Origin: an uncultured Lachnospiraceae bacterium
Lineage (GTDB): Bacteria; Bacillota; Clostridia; Lachnospirales; Lachnospiraceae
NCBI GenBank assembly: GCA_946558695.1
Contig: CAMNTQ010000003.1
Location: 1 to 64,000, forward strand
Reading direction: 5' to 3'
Length of the DNA stretch: 64,000 nucleotides
A program made the translations under genes and the position numbers. Under the pieces are notes generated by a model that saw only the letters and a list, made by a program, of their open reading frames with translations, was not told where the DNA came from and searched no databases. Within the stretch, counting starts at the first letter, position 1. Each line of letters starts with the position of its first letter. Shown piece after piece: positions 8,091 through 16,425 of the stretch.

Positions 8091-8130
8091 AAAATCAGGG
8101 GATGGCCGCGGCCATCCCCTGATTTTTATT
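8091..8130 (+). terminator. strong intrinsic terminator of the TIM-paralogue gene
   Basis: AAAATCAGGGGATGGCC pairs perfectly with GGCCATCCCCTGATTTT around a central GC, followed by TTATT. It lies just after the stop and would also serve the opposing small genes. Confidence 0.9.
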
Positions 8131-8165
8131 ATTTTCCCTGTTTTCGAATGATACTTTATCTGTAT

Positions 8166-8267
8166 TTATTCATATCTGTATGCCTGAATCTGCTGGAAAA
8201 TCAAATCAATTTTTCTGTGTGCCATAAGCGACATCTGCAGACGCTCCCTTACATTTTCAGAATACAT
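8166..8267 (-). CDS. small ORF of 33 residues, unknown
   Basis: Open frame reading MYSENVRERLQMSLMAHRKI and ending in QQIQAYRYE. It starts 9 bases after the stop of the 61-residue gene at 8277 and ends at a TAA. The ribosome-binding site is weak (GGCGGC). It may be translated by coupling. No family is recognised; it is amphipathic and basic. Reported because its spacing fits an operon and it is too short for usual gene calls. Confidence 0.4.
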   Translation of the reverse strand: MYSENVRERLQMSLMAHRKIDLIFQQIQAYRYE

Positions 8268-8276
8268 GCCGCCGTA

Positions 8277-8462
8277 TTAATCTACGAGAAAACCATCCAT
8301 GCTTTCAGTGATATCATCGCCGTCTCTATAGATACGCACATTTACAATCCCGTCATGGCGGTCCGAAAGATAATTTGCAAAGGGCGACTCCGCCCGCCTT
8401 TTTGCAATTTCCCTCGGATAATATAAAGCCCCTCTGAGCGTATTAAAGTTAATTTCACTCAT
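8277..8462 (-). CDS. small conserved-looking protein of 61 residues, unknown
   Basis: Starts at an ATG with GGAGGG six to seven bases upstream, reads MSEINFNTLRGALYYPREIA, and carries a C-terminal segment VNVRIYRDGDDITESMDGFL rich in acidic residues. No family is recognised. It is soluble and has no signal peptide. The neighbouring minus-strand unknown genes (8519-8866 and 9008-9583) have similar spacing and probably form one transcript with it, downstream of the two-component pair. Confidence 0.6.
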   Translation of the reverse strand: MSEINFNTLRGALYYPREIAKRRAESPFANYLSDRHDGIVNVRIYRDGDDITESMDGFLVD

Positions 8463-8518
8463 CTCTTATCCCTCCATGTGTTAAAGTCTGTCTCTTTTAC
8501 AATGGCCGCGAACAACGA

Positions 8519-8866
8519 TCAACTCCGCAGTTCCTTCAATATTTCCATATATTTCCTTGTGTCAATAAAACATGATTCATTGTCTGGATCATCTACATTG
8601 GTATTTTGTTTCGCCCAGTCATACCATGCCTCAAAATAATCATATCCCATCTTCTGCGTATCATTGCCGTCGCTTCCGCTTCTTTTTGCCTCATTCCATC
8701 TGGACTGAATAGCTTCAAATTCTGGCGTACACTTCTGAAGAAATCCGTTCTTTTTTGTAATATCTAAAGGGATGCCGCCGGAATACACCAACCGGGCTTC
8801 TTCCTTCGTCATGATTCCTGCCTCCACCAGCTCTCCCATCAGATCTACGCAGTCTTTCTGCGTCAT
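8519..8866 (-). CDS. unknown protein, 5' end probably frameshifted
   Basis: Open frame of 115 residues from the first ATG (MTQKDCVDLMGELVEAGIMT). That ATG has no ribosome-binding site. In the same frame the coding look continues upstream (FKDSLSADELNDLKQKYNSD) to a TAA near 8944-8946. A strong AGGAGGA (8961-8967) stands nine bases before a GTG at 8949-8951 in the neighbouring frame, which reads VVVTTRTIQG before a stop. A one-base indel would join the two into one protein of about 140 residues. Either this is a real frameshift or a sequencing error. The protein is acidic and soluble; no family is recognised. Confidence 0.5.
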   Translation of the reverse strand: MTQKDCVDLMGELVEAGIMTKEEARLVYSGGIPLDITKKNGFLQKCTPEFEAIQSRWNEAKRSGSDGNDTQKMGYDYFEAWYDWAKQNTNVDDPDNESCFIDTRKYMEILKELRS

Positions 8867-9007
8867 GGTATCCGAATTATACTTTTGCTTCAGATCATTT
8901 AGCTCATCTGCAGAAAGGCTGTCCTTGAATTGTCCTTGTTGTTACTACCACGATTCTTTCTCCTCCTATCTCAAACTTCGTGCTCTTTTCTCTCCTGCCT
9001 GCCGTTT

Positions 9008-9583
9008 CTATTTCAGTTCTCTGCGTCCCTGATTCTGTTGAAAATAAAACAGAAAACGCTCCGCATCCATACGTGTCTTTGCCCCCCTTTCCGGCTCTAT
9101 GGCCATCTGCGCCCCTTCATTCAGAAACTGGATAAAGTCAAGCTTCTCATTGACATCAAATCCCCACATGGCCTCTCCCACACGCCATTCCCGCATACCC
9201 GATGACGCGATCACACTGTCGCCCTGCTTTTTCAGATGCGCCTCTAATGCTCTCATCTCTGCCGGAGACGCGTTGCGGGGATCTACCTCATTGACATAAA
9301 TCAACCGCTCAAAATTCTCTCCTTTGGAGTCCACCCCCCATGCCTTTATGACCGGGTGATCCACGGTAGAACTTTCATCATAATCTAAGTGTAACTCCTG
9401 TCCGTTTTCCGCCCATGCGCTGGACAATATTCCCGGGTGCACTTTTGCCGGTCTGTCACTTTGGAAATTAGCCAGCTCCGAAAAAAGACATTGGTCTCTG
9501 AGAGGTGTTGACGATTTATTTTTTGCTTTATTTTGTTTCAGATACCTAGACGCTCCCGCTTCGCCAAAAGTTATATTATACAT
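9008..9583 (-). CDS. conserved-looking unknown protein
   Basis: Soluble protein of 191 residues, start fixed by AGGAGG nine bases before the ATG at 9583 (MYNITFGEAGASRYLKQNKA). The middle has RLIYVNEVDPRNASPAEMRA and the end has WGFDVNEKLDFIQFLNEGAQ. No signal peptide, membrane segment or known catalytic motif is seen, and no family is recognised. It lies directly downstream of the GHKL kinase and upstream of two other small unknown genes, so it may be under that two-component system (inference from order only). Confidence 0.65.
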   Translation of the reverse strand: MYNITFGEAGASRYLKQNKAKNKSSTPLRDQCLFSELANFQSDRPAKVHPGILSSAWAENGQELHLDYDESSTVDHPVIKAWGVDSKGENFERLIYVNEVDPRNASPAEMRALEAHLKKQGDSVIASSGMREWRVGEAMWGFDVNEKLDFIQFLNEGAQMAIEPERGAKTRMDAERFLFYFQQNQGRRELK

Positions 9584-9642
9584 CTTCAAATTCCTCCTAA
9601 CCTGACGTATTGACACTCCTCACACGCTCATATCAGCATACG

Positions 9643-10377
9643 CTATCCACCGTTATCAAATACGCTGATATTCACCCAAAACTCTTCTCTGTCCGCATGA
9701 CATTCAAAACAGCCGCCTCTTTTAGAAATCACGCGCTTCACGCTCTTTACACCATAACCATGCATACCGGGATTACTCTTATCTGATACAAACCTCCCAT
9801 TCATCCGGACCGGAAAAGATGCAATACTGTTCTGAATCTTAACCGCTGCAATATTCCCTCTCTTTTTCAAGAAAACATGTATGTATTTTCCCCGGTCTTC
9901 TACTTTTTCACATGCCTCGATCGCATTGTCCAGCAGATTTCCGAACACTACACTTATCTCACTGTCTGTAAATCCCCATACAGGTATAGCCTCTGAATCA
10001 ATATCAAATAGGATTCCCTTTGACTCTGCCTTGCTCTTTTTCTGATTCAGTATGAAATCCAAAAAACCGTTTCCCGTCCACGTCTTGCGCGGCACACACA
10101 GATACTCATCTTCAATTTCGTCAAGATACGCTGTAACCCCTTCCAGATTGCCTTCCTTTACATATTCCCGCAAAATAAGAAGATGATGTTTCACATCATG
10201 TACCAGATGCCGGTTTAGCTCCGCACTCTGTCTGAGCAGCCGGTAATTCTGTTCCGTCATCTGATCATGAAGCGCCAAAAGATCCTTTTCCTTTTTTATC
10301 ATCCTGTTTTTTACTATTAGCAATATAACTGCCGCTGATACTGCAGCCAACGCCGCCGGATACAATGTCTCTACCAT
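9643..10377 (-). CDS. AgrC-like GHKL sensor histidine kinase
   Basis: Kinase of 244 residues. One N-terminal membrane helix (about residues 5-22) replaces the usual six of AgrC, followed by a phospho-acceptor segment HLVHDVKHHLLIL (His60) and a GHKL ATP-binding domain with the N box FGNLLDNAIEA and the G box GMHGYGVKSVKRV. It phosphorylates the LytTR regulator, whose gene overlaps its start by 7 bases. With no sensor domain outside the helix, the signal is unclear. No agrB or agrD peptide genes are nearby. Confidence 0.88.
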   Translation of the reverse strand: MVETLYPAALAAVSAAVILLIVKNRMIKKEKDLLALHDQMTEQNYRLLRQSAELNRHLVHDVKHHLLILREYVKEGNLEGVTAYLDEIEDEYLCVPRKTWTGNGFLDFILNQKKSKAESKGILFDIDSEAIPVWGFTDSEISVVFGNLLDNAIEACEKVEDRGKYIHVFLKKRGNIAAVKIQNSIASFPVRMNGRFVSDKSNPGMHGYGVKSVKRVISKRGGCFECHADREEFWVNISVFDNGG

Positions 10378-11090
10378 TCCTCTTCACTCCATAACCTGTG
10401 AAGCTTTTCCTTCACTTTGACAATACGTGCCTTGCTTATTATAACCGTATCCTGATTGCTCAGATAGAGCGCGCTGTCCTTAAGCCGCATTACATGCCTG
10501 AGGTTGACTGCACAGCCTCTTTCCACAATCATAAAATCTGGATTGGCAAGCTTTGCTACCGCATTTTCCAGACTCGTTCTTTCCGAACAGCTCTCATTTT
10601 CCATAACATACGTGACATATTTGGCATTCTTTTCTTTTTTAATCCAAATGATATCATCAAAAAGCACTTTCTTCTTTTGACTTTCTGCTCCGATAAAACA
10701 GTAATTTTTTCTGTACCTTTCTATCATGTCCGTCAGTCTGCAAAGAATCCTTGGCAGCCGTTCCTCTAATTCCGACTTTAAAACGTACTGAAAAGCGTCC
10801 ATCCTGTAACTCTCTATCGCATATTGCATATATGCCGTTACAAAGATGATGAACACTCTCGGATTTGCCTCCTTCACCCTTTTGGCCACCTCAAGCCCGC
10901 TCATTTCCGGCATATCAATATCTGAAATCAAAATATGACATTTCCTTTTCTCTATTTCTTCCAAAAGCAGCTTTGGCCGCTGATATCCGGCAACAGATAC
11001 TCCCTCTCTGTCCGCCGTTGACTCTCTGACATATCTTTGCAGCAGTCTGAGCGCCGCGCTGTCATTATCTATAATTAAAATATTAATCAA
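10371..11090 (-). CDS. LytTR-family response regulator
   Basis: Regulator of 239 residues. The receiver domain has acidic residues D8 and D10, phospho-acceptor D57 (ISDIDMPEMSG) and the conserved T/K region (FVTAYMQYA, VLKSELEERL). The C-terminal LytTR DNA-binding domain (about 135-235) has IIWIKKEKNAKYV, MIVERGCAVNLRHV and IVKVKEKLHRL. LytTR regulators activate promoters with paired short direct repeats. Translation is coupled to the kinase gene by a 7-base overlap. Targets are not evident; the three unknown genes downstream are candidates. Confidence 0.9.
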   Translation of the reverse strand: MINILIIDNDSAALRLLQRYVRESTADREGVSVAGYQRPKLLLEEIEKRKCHILISDIDMPEMSGLEVAKRVKEANPRVFIIFVTAYMQYAIESYRMDAFQYVLKSELEERLPRILCRLTDMIERYRKNYCFIGAESQKKKVLFDDIIWIKKEKNAKYVTYVMENESCSERTSLENAVAKLANPDFMIVERGCAVNLRHVMRLKDSALYLSNQDTVIISKARIVKVKEKLHRLWSEEEW

Positions 11091-11228
11091 ACTTTCTCCT
11101 CCGACAATAATAATCTGTACTTATAAAAATCATACTATCTTTTCTGAAAGAGTCAACCATCTGACCATCAAATATATTATATTTGACCGTCAATCCTTCA
11201 TCAGCTTCCACGAAACGCCGTATCATGC

Positions 11229-11267
11229 AAAATATCCTGCAAGATTCGATTACTTGCAGGATATTTT
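11229..11267 (-). terminator. terminator of the nuclease gene
   Basis: A perfect 15-base stem, AAAATATCCTGCAAG with CTTGCAGGATATTTT, around a 9-base loop overlaps the stop codon of the nuclease gene. Read on the minus strand it ends in ATATTTT. Confidence 0.8.
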
Positions 11268-12262
11268 TATGGATTGCACCGCTTGCAGGGTTCATAACCC
11301 ATAGAATCCAGTTCCACCTTATCTCCGGTAAATTCTTCTGCACTGGCTTCTTTCATCTGCTCTACACTGGAGCAGGACGGCTTATGAAACTTATGAGTAT
11401 TCGTATTCAAAATGTAAACCGTATCTGATGTCACATTATGCACAGCTTCATTCTGATCCAACCGGCTTTCTCCCGTAGCATAATCGATGGAAATACCCGG
11501 CTGGACATTGTAGCAATAGACATGAAAAAGAATTCCTTCTCCTTTGTCTTCCACAGACATCGCTTCCATCTGCACGCCGCCGGCAACCAGATTATCATCT
11601 TCAAAAATGGGCGTCACCCGGTAAAGTACATGATTTTTCGTTTCCTTTACATAATCGGCCACCATATTTTCAAAAGGAAGCATCCCTTCTGTATTTAGAT
11701 ATCGGGTTCCGGTGATAAGATTTTTCTCATTGGCATTCTCGGCGGTGAGCTGATAACCGATAAGATGACAGCGATTGTACAGACTGTTCCCCTCTACCAT
11801 ATCATACTCCACGGAGTGCCATCCGGAAGGCTTTACCTTCCCGATCGAACCACGCTTTTCATCGGGCATCAGATCTGTCCCTACATTTGCATATGCCGCA
11901 CCGCACCTGCCAAGCCCGTCCAATTCACTGTAGGTCTCAAAAGAGTTCTGTACAAGTTCCTCATCCGTAAAAAGCGGTATATTATCATTAACCGATATAT
12001 ACGGGGAACCGCTGTACGCAGGAATCTCTGATACAGCAAGAGAATCCGCCGCCAGTACGTTTCCGGCCTGTCCGGATAACCGCACTGTTTGGCCGATGTC
12101 TAATTCAGAAGATTGTTCCTCAGCAGACCTTTCTTCAACAGACGCCCTCTCATCCGGCGCAGAATCACCCTCTGCAAAAGGCTCTCCGGCACAGCCCGAA
12201 AGCAGCAGACCAAACGCTGCCAGCCAGATCAGGATAAATCTTTTCCTCTTATCCACGGACAT
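11267..12262 (-). CDS. secreted DNA/RNA non-specific endonuclease, lipoprotein
   Basis: Extracellular nuclease of 331 residues. The N-terminus is a lipoprotein signal ending LLLSGC (Cys24). The nuclease core (about 100-255) has NRCHLIGYQLTAENANEKNL and ITGTRYLN, matching the DRGH catalytic region and metal-binding Asn of the EndA/NucA family; the usual Asp-Arg-Gly is Asn-Arg-Cys here. A C-terminal segment has HKPSC and YEPCKRC, a Cys/His motif seen after nuclease domains in Firmicutes. Likely roles are DNA scavenging or uptake at the cell surface. Start: the ATG at 12262 has AGGAGG three bases upstream, which is close; an ATG at 12286 without a clear site is the alternative. It overlaps the upstream gene by 14 bases. 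Confidence 0.82.
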   Translation of the reverse strand: MSVDKRKRFILIWLAAFGLLLSGCAGEPFAEGDSAPDERASVEERSAEEQSSELDIGQTVRLSGQAGNVLAADSLAVSEIPAYSGSPYISVNDNIPLFTDEELVQNSFETYSELDGLGRCGAAYANVGTDLMPDEKRGSIGKVKPSGWHSVEYDMVEGNSLYNRCHLIGYQLTAENANEKNLITGTRYLNTEGMLPFENMVADYVKETKNHVLYRVTPIFEDDNLVAGGVQMEAMSVEDKGEGILFHVYCYNVQPGISIDYATGESRLDQNEAVHNVTSDTVYILNTNTHKFHKPSCSSVEQMKEASAEEFTGDKVELDSMGYEPCKRCNP

Positions 12263-12665
12263 ATACCTCCTCTGTGATCTTTTCATGGGAAGAACCGGTA
12301 AACTCTCTCGTTTCAGCCAGCTTCCATTCCGACTCTTTTAAATTTATGTCAAACCGGAAGTCAGCCGGATACTTTCGATTCCATCGAAACAAAATAATTT
12401 TTTCTATATCTTTCGCACAGGGAACAGCCGAAGCGTTCTCCACAAAGCAGAATTCTCCCCCGCCGGCTTTATCAAGAAAATCCGGATCAACTTGAATCCC
12501 GCCGGTATCACAATCTGAAAACTGCTGGTATGTGTATTCATTCATCCAAAGCTTTCCCTCACTGGCCAACACAAGAATTCTCTCTCTAAGCGCCCGGTCC
12601 TTACTCTGCCGCCGTTTGTTGAACATCATACCCATATTATCATCAACAACCGCTATCACTATCAC
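12249..12665 (-). CDS. conserved Clostridia protein of unknown function
   Basis: Protein of 138 residues, start GTG at 12665 with GGAGGG six bases upstream, giving VIVIAVVDDNMGMMFNKRRQ. Further segments are LWMNEYTYQQF, GGGEFCFVEN, IILFRWNRKYPADFRFDI and SSHEKITEEVY. I recall this family in Clostridia genomes, often labelled ribonuclease Z without good reason; none of the metallo-lactamase motifs (HxHxDH) is present. Function unknown. It overlaps rarA by 23 bases at its start and the nuclease gene at its end, so all three are probably one transcript. Confidence 0.7.
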   Translation of the reverse strand: MIVIAVVDDNMGMMFNKRRQSKDRALRERILVLASEGKLWMNEYTYQQFSDCDTGGIQVDPDFLDKAGGGEFCFVENASAVPCAKDIEKIILFRWNRKYPADFRFDINLKESEWKLAETREFTGSSHEKITEEVYVRG

Positions 12666-13980
12666 AGCTATCCCTCCAAGCCAGAATTTTCTCAAGCTTT
12701 TCCTTTACTTGTTTCTCCTGCCCCTGCTCCCCCGGGCGATAATAGCGTCTTTTTGCCAGTGCATCCGGCAGGCACTGCATCCGAGCGATCTTTTCCTTTG
12801 TATCATGGGCATAAACGTAGCCTTTCCCATAATCCATCTCTTTCATCAGACTAGTCGGAGCATTGCATATCTGCAGCGGAACAGGCTCCGCCGGGAATTC
12901 CTTTATATCCGTCTTGCAAGCTTCACATGCCATGTAAAGGGCATTGGACTTCGGCGCCATAGAAAGATAGACCACCGCGTGCGTCAGATGTACGTCGCAC
13001 TCCGGCATTCCGAGAAAATGGCATGCCTGATAGGCTGCCACTGCCACCCAAAGAGCGCCGGAATCCGCCATCCCCACATCCTCGCTTGCAAACCTTACCA
13101 GCCGTCTTGCAATATACAGCGGATCTTCCCCGCCGTCTAACATACGGCACATCCAGTAAACGGCTGCATCCGGATCGCTGTTGCGCATGGATTTGTGAAG
13201 CGCCGATATCAGATTATAATGCTCCTCGCCATTTTTATCATAGAGAAGAGAACGGCGGTTCATGCATTGAGCCAGAATATCCTCGTCCACGCACAAAACC
13301 GCCTCTTCATTCATCCGGCCGTTTAACACCGCCATCTCAAGCGTATTTAGAGCCGTCCTCGCATCCCCGTTGGCAAATCGGGCGATTGCCGACAGAAGAA
13401 ACTCTTCTATCTCAATCTTCATATTTCCAAAGCCTTTCGGACTGTGAAGCGCATGCAAAAGCAGCTCTTTTAAATCCTCCTCGGAAAGAGCCTTCAGAAT
13501 AAACACTTTGCAGCGGGACAGAAGAGCTGAATTGATCTCAAAAGACGGGTTCTCCGTTGTCGCTCCCACCAGTATGATGCTTCCCGCCTCCACAAAGGGC
13601 AGAAAAGCATCCTGCTGTGCTTTATTAAAACGATGGATCTCGTCTGCAAAAAGCAGCGTGCGGATTCCCATTTTTCGGTTCTGTTCTGCCCGCGTCATTA
13701 CTTCTTTGATCTCTTTGATGCCGCTGTTCACTGCGCTGAATTCTACGAACTGCGCCCTTGTCTGCTCTGCAATGATCCGTGCCAGCGTAGTCTTTCCCAC
13801 TCCCGGCGGCCCCCAGAAGATCATGGAGGATATCTGATCGTCCTCAATCAGACGTCTTAATATCTTCCCTTTGCCCAGCAAATGCTTCTGCCCTGCATAT
13901 TCCTCCAGTGTATGCGGCCTTAACCGGCTCGCCAGCGGCGCGCTTGTCTCTCTGTCGTCAAACAAACTTAACTGCTCCAT
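12643..13980 (-). CDS. rarA: replication-associated recombination protein RarA/MgsA
   Basis: AAA+ ATPase of 445 residues acting at stalled replication forks with SSB and polymerase. Motifs seen are Walker A GPPGVGKTT (about 57-65), Walker B LLFADEIHRFNKAQQDAF, sensor 1 GATTENPSFE and the arginine finger SRCKVF. The C-terminal MgsA tetramerisation part has SAFHK-like SALHKSMRNSDPDAAVYW and RRLVRFASEDVGMAD. Full length for the family. It begins with a MEQLSLF peptide, which resembles a sliding-clamp binding motif (QLSLF). Confidence 0.93.
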   Translation of the reverse strand: MEQLSLFDDRETSAPLASRLRPHTLEEYAGQKHLLGKGKILRRLIEDDQISSMIFWGPPGVGKTTLARIIAEQTRAQFVEFSAVNSGIKEIKEVMTRAEQNRKMGIRTLLFADEIHRFNKAQQDAFLPFVEAGSIILVGATTENPSFEINSALLSRCKVFILKALSEEDLKELLLHALHSPKGFGNMKIEIEEFLLSAIARFANGDARTALNTLEMAVLNGRMNEEAVLCVDEDILAQCMNRRSLLYDKNGEEHYNLISALHKSMRNSDPDAAVYWMCRMLDGGEDPLYIARRLVRFASEDVGMADSGALWVAVAAYQACHFLGMPECDVHLTHAVVYLSMAPKSNALYMACEACKTDIKEFPAEPVPLQICNAPTSLMKEMDYGKGYVYAHDTKEKIARMQCLPDALAKRRYYRPGEQGQEKQVKEKLEKILAWRDSCDSDSGC

Positions 13981-13991
13981 ACTCTTACCTT

Positions 13992-14510
13992 TTACTCTTT
14001 GCAGACCGTTTCCATGATTTCCTTAAGAAATCGCTGAAAATCCGGTTCTGCCTCTGAAAGTTCCTTATCATTGTCATAGCAGTAATCATAAGCATATTGT
14101 TCCACATTATCATCGGATTCATTGCCCCACTGCTGTCTGACAAGTTTTCTGCGTATCAGAAGCGCAATGCACGGAATGTCTACGTACTTTCTGAATTTAT
14201 CAATCTCCTTGCCTTCCCTGATATGTACAAACAATATCTCTGCGCCGCTTTCCAAAAACTTCTCATATTCGCCAACGAGATATCGGCAGGGCAGATCATT
14301 GTAATCCGCAAAAAGCCGCTTTAAATCCGCAAGGAATTTCCGTGATTTCTCATCCTTCTCTCCCTGCCATCCGCCGTACTTACGAGCAATCTCCTTAATC
14401 GGTTCTGCAGACGATACATTCCTCACAGAGTAGATGCCTTCTGCAAAGCCGCACAATGTATCCTTTCCAGATCCCCCATGCCCGTTCATGATAATCACTA
14501 TCTTTCCCAT
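13992..14510 (-). CDS. P-loop nucleotide kinase-like protein
   Basis: Protein of 172 residues with a P-loop, GHGGSGKDTL (about residues 10-19), close to the start, and a distant likeness to deoxynucleoside monophosphate kinases (AEPIKEIARKYGGWQGEKDE, LIRRKLV). The substrate is unknown. Start: AGGAG lies ten bases before the ATG at 14510; the frame also opens at a TTG overlapping the MBOAT stop. It follows the MBOAT gene closely and ends 11 bases before rarA, so it could belong to either unit. Confidence 0.65.
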   Translation of the reverse strand: MGKIVIIMNGHGGSGKDTLCGFAEGIYSVRNVSSAEPIKEIARKYGGWQGEKDEKSRKFLADLKRLFADYNDLPCRYLVGEYEKFLESGAEILFVHIREGKEIDKFRKYVDIPCIALLIRRKLVRQQWGNESDDNVEQYAYDYCYDNDKELSEAEPDFQRFLKEIMETVCKE

Positions 14511-14527
14511 TATCCGATCACTCCTAA

Positions 14528-16120
14528 TCAATACTGCATATAAATAAATCCTGCCGCATCATATCCATGTCCATACACACCGAACACCAATACCGTAAAG
14601 ATAAGTCCGAAGGCCAATCCCCATCTGAAGTACAGATTCTGCCCATACAGCCACTCCCGGATCCTCATGCGTTCTTGGAAAATCTCCACCACAAGAAGCA
14701 CCATGCACGCGAACACAAGCACATAAAAATCCGGACGGTCAAGCCCAAGCTTGTACAAACCTTCATTGAAAAAAATCCCTACGTTTTTGGCCGTAAACAT
14801 CGATTTCAATATTGTCAGCGAAGCGCCGAAATTCGGCGTGATATAAATGACACGTCCGACTGCCACAAGAAAGAATGTCCTTGCCATCTGGAAAAAGCTC
14901 CATGAAGCGCAGCTCTGGTTGATATGGAGCTTATCTCCCAATTTCACAAGCTTCGCATGATATTCCTCGGAAAGAACTGTCAATATTCCATGATAAAGTC
15001 CGAATACGATATATTGCGTTCCCGCACCGTGCCACGCGCCGTTGGCAAGCCAGAGAACAATACAGGATACATGAGCCGGCAGCATCTTCGCCAGATGCAG
15101 ATGTCCTTTTTTTCTCAGCGACTTTGAAATTTTCTGCGCCGCGGACGATAAAGACATAGGGTAAAAAAGATAGTCCCGAAACCATGTTCCAAGGGTCGTA
15201 TGCCACCGTCTCCAGAATTCCGGTATATCCTTAGAAAAATACGGACGCTCAAAATTGTCTACCATCTCTATTCCAAACATCTTCGCAGCGCCTCTTACAA
15301 TATCAATCCCTCCCGAGAAATCCCCGTACATCTGAAATGCATAAGCAAACGCCGCCACCCAGAACTGCCATCCCGTAAAATTCTGATAGTCATAAAACAC
15401 ATAGTCAACCATGATCCCCGCCCGGTCAGCGATGACCATCTTTTTAAACATCCCCCACAGCATCAGATAAAATCCGTCCGAAAGATTACGAGCCTCAAAC
15501 TTATGTCCGCTATACAGCTCCGATGAAAGCTGATCGAACCTAGAAATCGGTCCCTGCACAATCTGCGGGAAAAATGTGATAAACAGAGCCGCTTTAAAAA
15601 AATTACGCTCTGCCGCCACCCTCTTGCGGTAAATATCTACAAGATATCCCACTGCCTGAAATGTATAGAAAGAAATTCCCAGAGGAAGCCCAATATGAAG
15701 CAGCGGCACAAACCCTTCCGCCGCTCCGAAAAATCTTGTGTTAATATCCGTAAAGATCAGATCCCAGAATTTCAGTACAACAAGCATGCCGACATTAATA
15801 AGCGCCGCCGCCCAGATACACAGTCTCTTTCTGCGGATGTTCTGTTTTTTCGCCAGCTTTTTATCAAGCTTTAATTCGCCCGACTTAATCCGCTTCATCT
15901 CATCCTTATATCTTAACTCCGATTTTTCAATTAACAGGCTGATAACATAAGTCGAGATACAAGTAACCGCGATAAATACCGATAAAGTCTTGCTGCAATA
16001 AACATAAAAGAAACAGCTGACAGCCAAAAGCCAACGCCACTGATACTTTTCAGACAACAGAAAATATACCACTAGGCTGGCAAAAAGAAACACGAAAAAG
16101 TTCAGTGATGTAAGACTCAT
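14528..16120 (-). CDS. MBOAT O-acyltransferase, AlgI type
   Basis: Membrane-bound O-acyltransferase of 530 residues with about ten membrane helices. Signatures are PQIVQGPISRF, YGDFSGGIDIVRG, NFERPYFSKDIPEFWRRWH and the catalytic-His segment NGAWHGAGTQY. DltB proteins are about 400 residues; this length and the FSGGIDI/DIPEFWRRWH segments fit the AlgI branch better. It would move an acyl or aminoacyl group from the carrier protein encoded 12 bases upstream across the membrane to a cell-surface polymer. Start: GGTGGAG precedes the ATG at 16120 at six bases; the frame also opens at a GTG at 16132 that overlaps this site. Confidence 0.85.
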   Translation of the reverse strand: MSLTSLNFFVFLFASLVVYFLLSEKYQWRWLLAVSCFFYVYCSKTLSVFIAVTCISTYVISLLIEKSELRYKDEMKRIKSGELKLDKKLAKKQNIRRKRLCIWAAALINVGMLVVLKFWDLIFTDINTRFFGAAEGFVPLLHIGLPLGISFYTFQAVGYLVDIYRKRVAAERNFFKAALFITFFPQIVQGPISRFDQLSSELYSGHKFEARNLSDGFYLMLWGMFKKMVIADRAGIMVDYVFYDYQNFTGWQFWVAAFAYAFQMYGDFSGGIDIVRGAAKMFGIEMVDNFERPYFSKDIPEFWRRWHTTLGTWFRDYLFYPMSLSSAAQKISKSLRKKGHLHLAKMLPAHVSCIVLWLANGAWHGAGTQYIVFGLYHGILTVLSEEYHAKLVKLGDKLHINQSCASWSFFQMARTFFLVAVGRVIYITPNFGASLTILKSMFTAKNVGIFFNEGLYKLGLDRPDFYVLVFACMVLLVVEIFQERMRIREWLYGQNLYFRWGLAFGLIFTVLVFGVYGHGYDAAGFIYMQY

Positions 16121-16132
16121 GGCATACTCCAC

Positions 16133-16366
16133 CTATTCTTCTTCCTGAAGATTTTCTATCAGTTCAACCATCGCGTCTACACAGTTAAAATTTTCCGGGA
16201 GAAGATCCTGCACATTGATGGAAACATCAAATGCGTCATTCAGCTCTCCGACCAAAGAAACGATGTCAAAAGAATCAAGAATCCCATCGTCAATCAACTT
16301 TTTTTCTTTCTCAAATTCTACGTCCGGTCTTAATTCAGTTAAAATCTCCATAATTTCTTCTCTCAT
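16133..16366 (-). CDS. acyl carrier protein (DltC-like)
   Basis: Carrier protein of 77 residues with the phosphopantetheine site LDSFDIVSLV (Ser32) and an acidic helix pair. It accepts the group activated by the adenylation enzyme upstream and hands it to the MBOAT protein. DltC proteins usually read DSMGTV at this site; DSFDIV is closer to a general peptidyl or acyl carrier, so D-alanine as cargo is likely but not certain. The ribosome-binding site is AAGGGA. Confidence 0.82.
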   Translation of the reverse strand: MREEIMEILTELRPDVEFEKEKKLIDDGILDSFDIVSLVGELNDAFDVSINVQDLLPENFNCVDAMVELIENLQEEE

Positions 16367-16425
16367 TTTCTTTTCCCTTTCTTATATAAAATAATTTATT
16401 TTACCAAATGACTGCCATACAGCCA

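Noticed and set aside
11083-11343. Minus-strand frame of 86 codons between the nuclease and LytTR genes
   Set aside because: It crosses the nuclease terminator and overlaps the nuclease C-terminus; no start signal.
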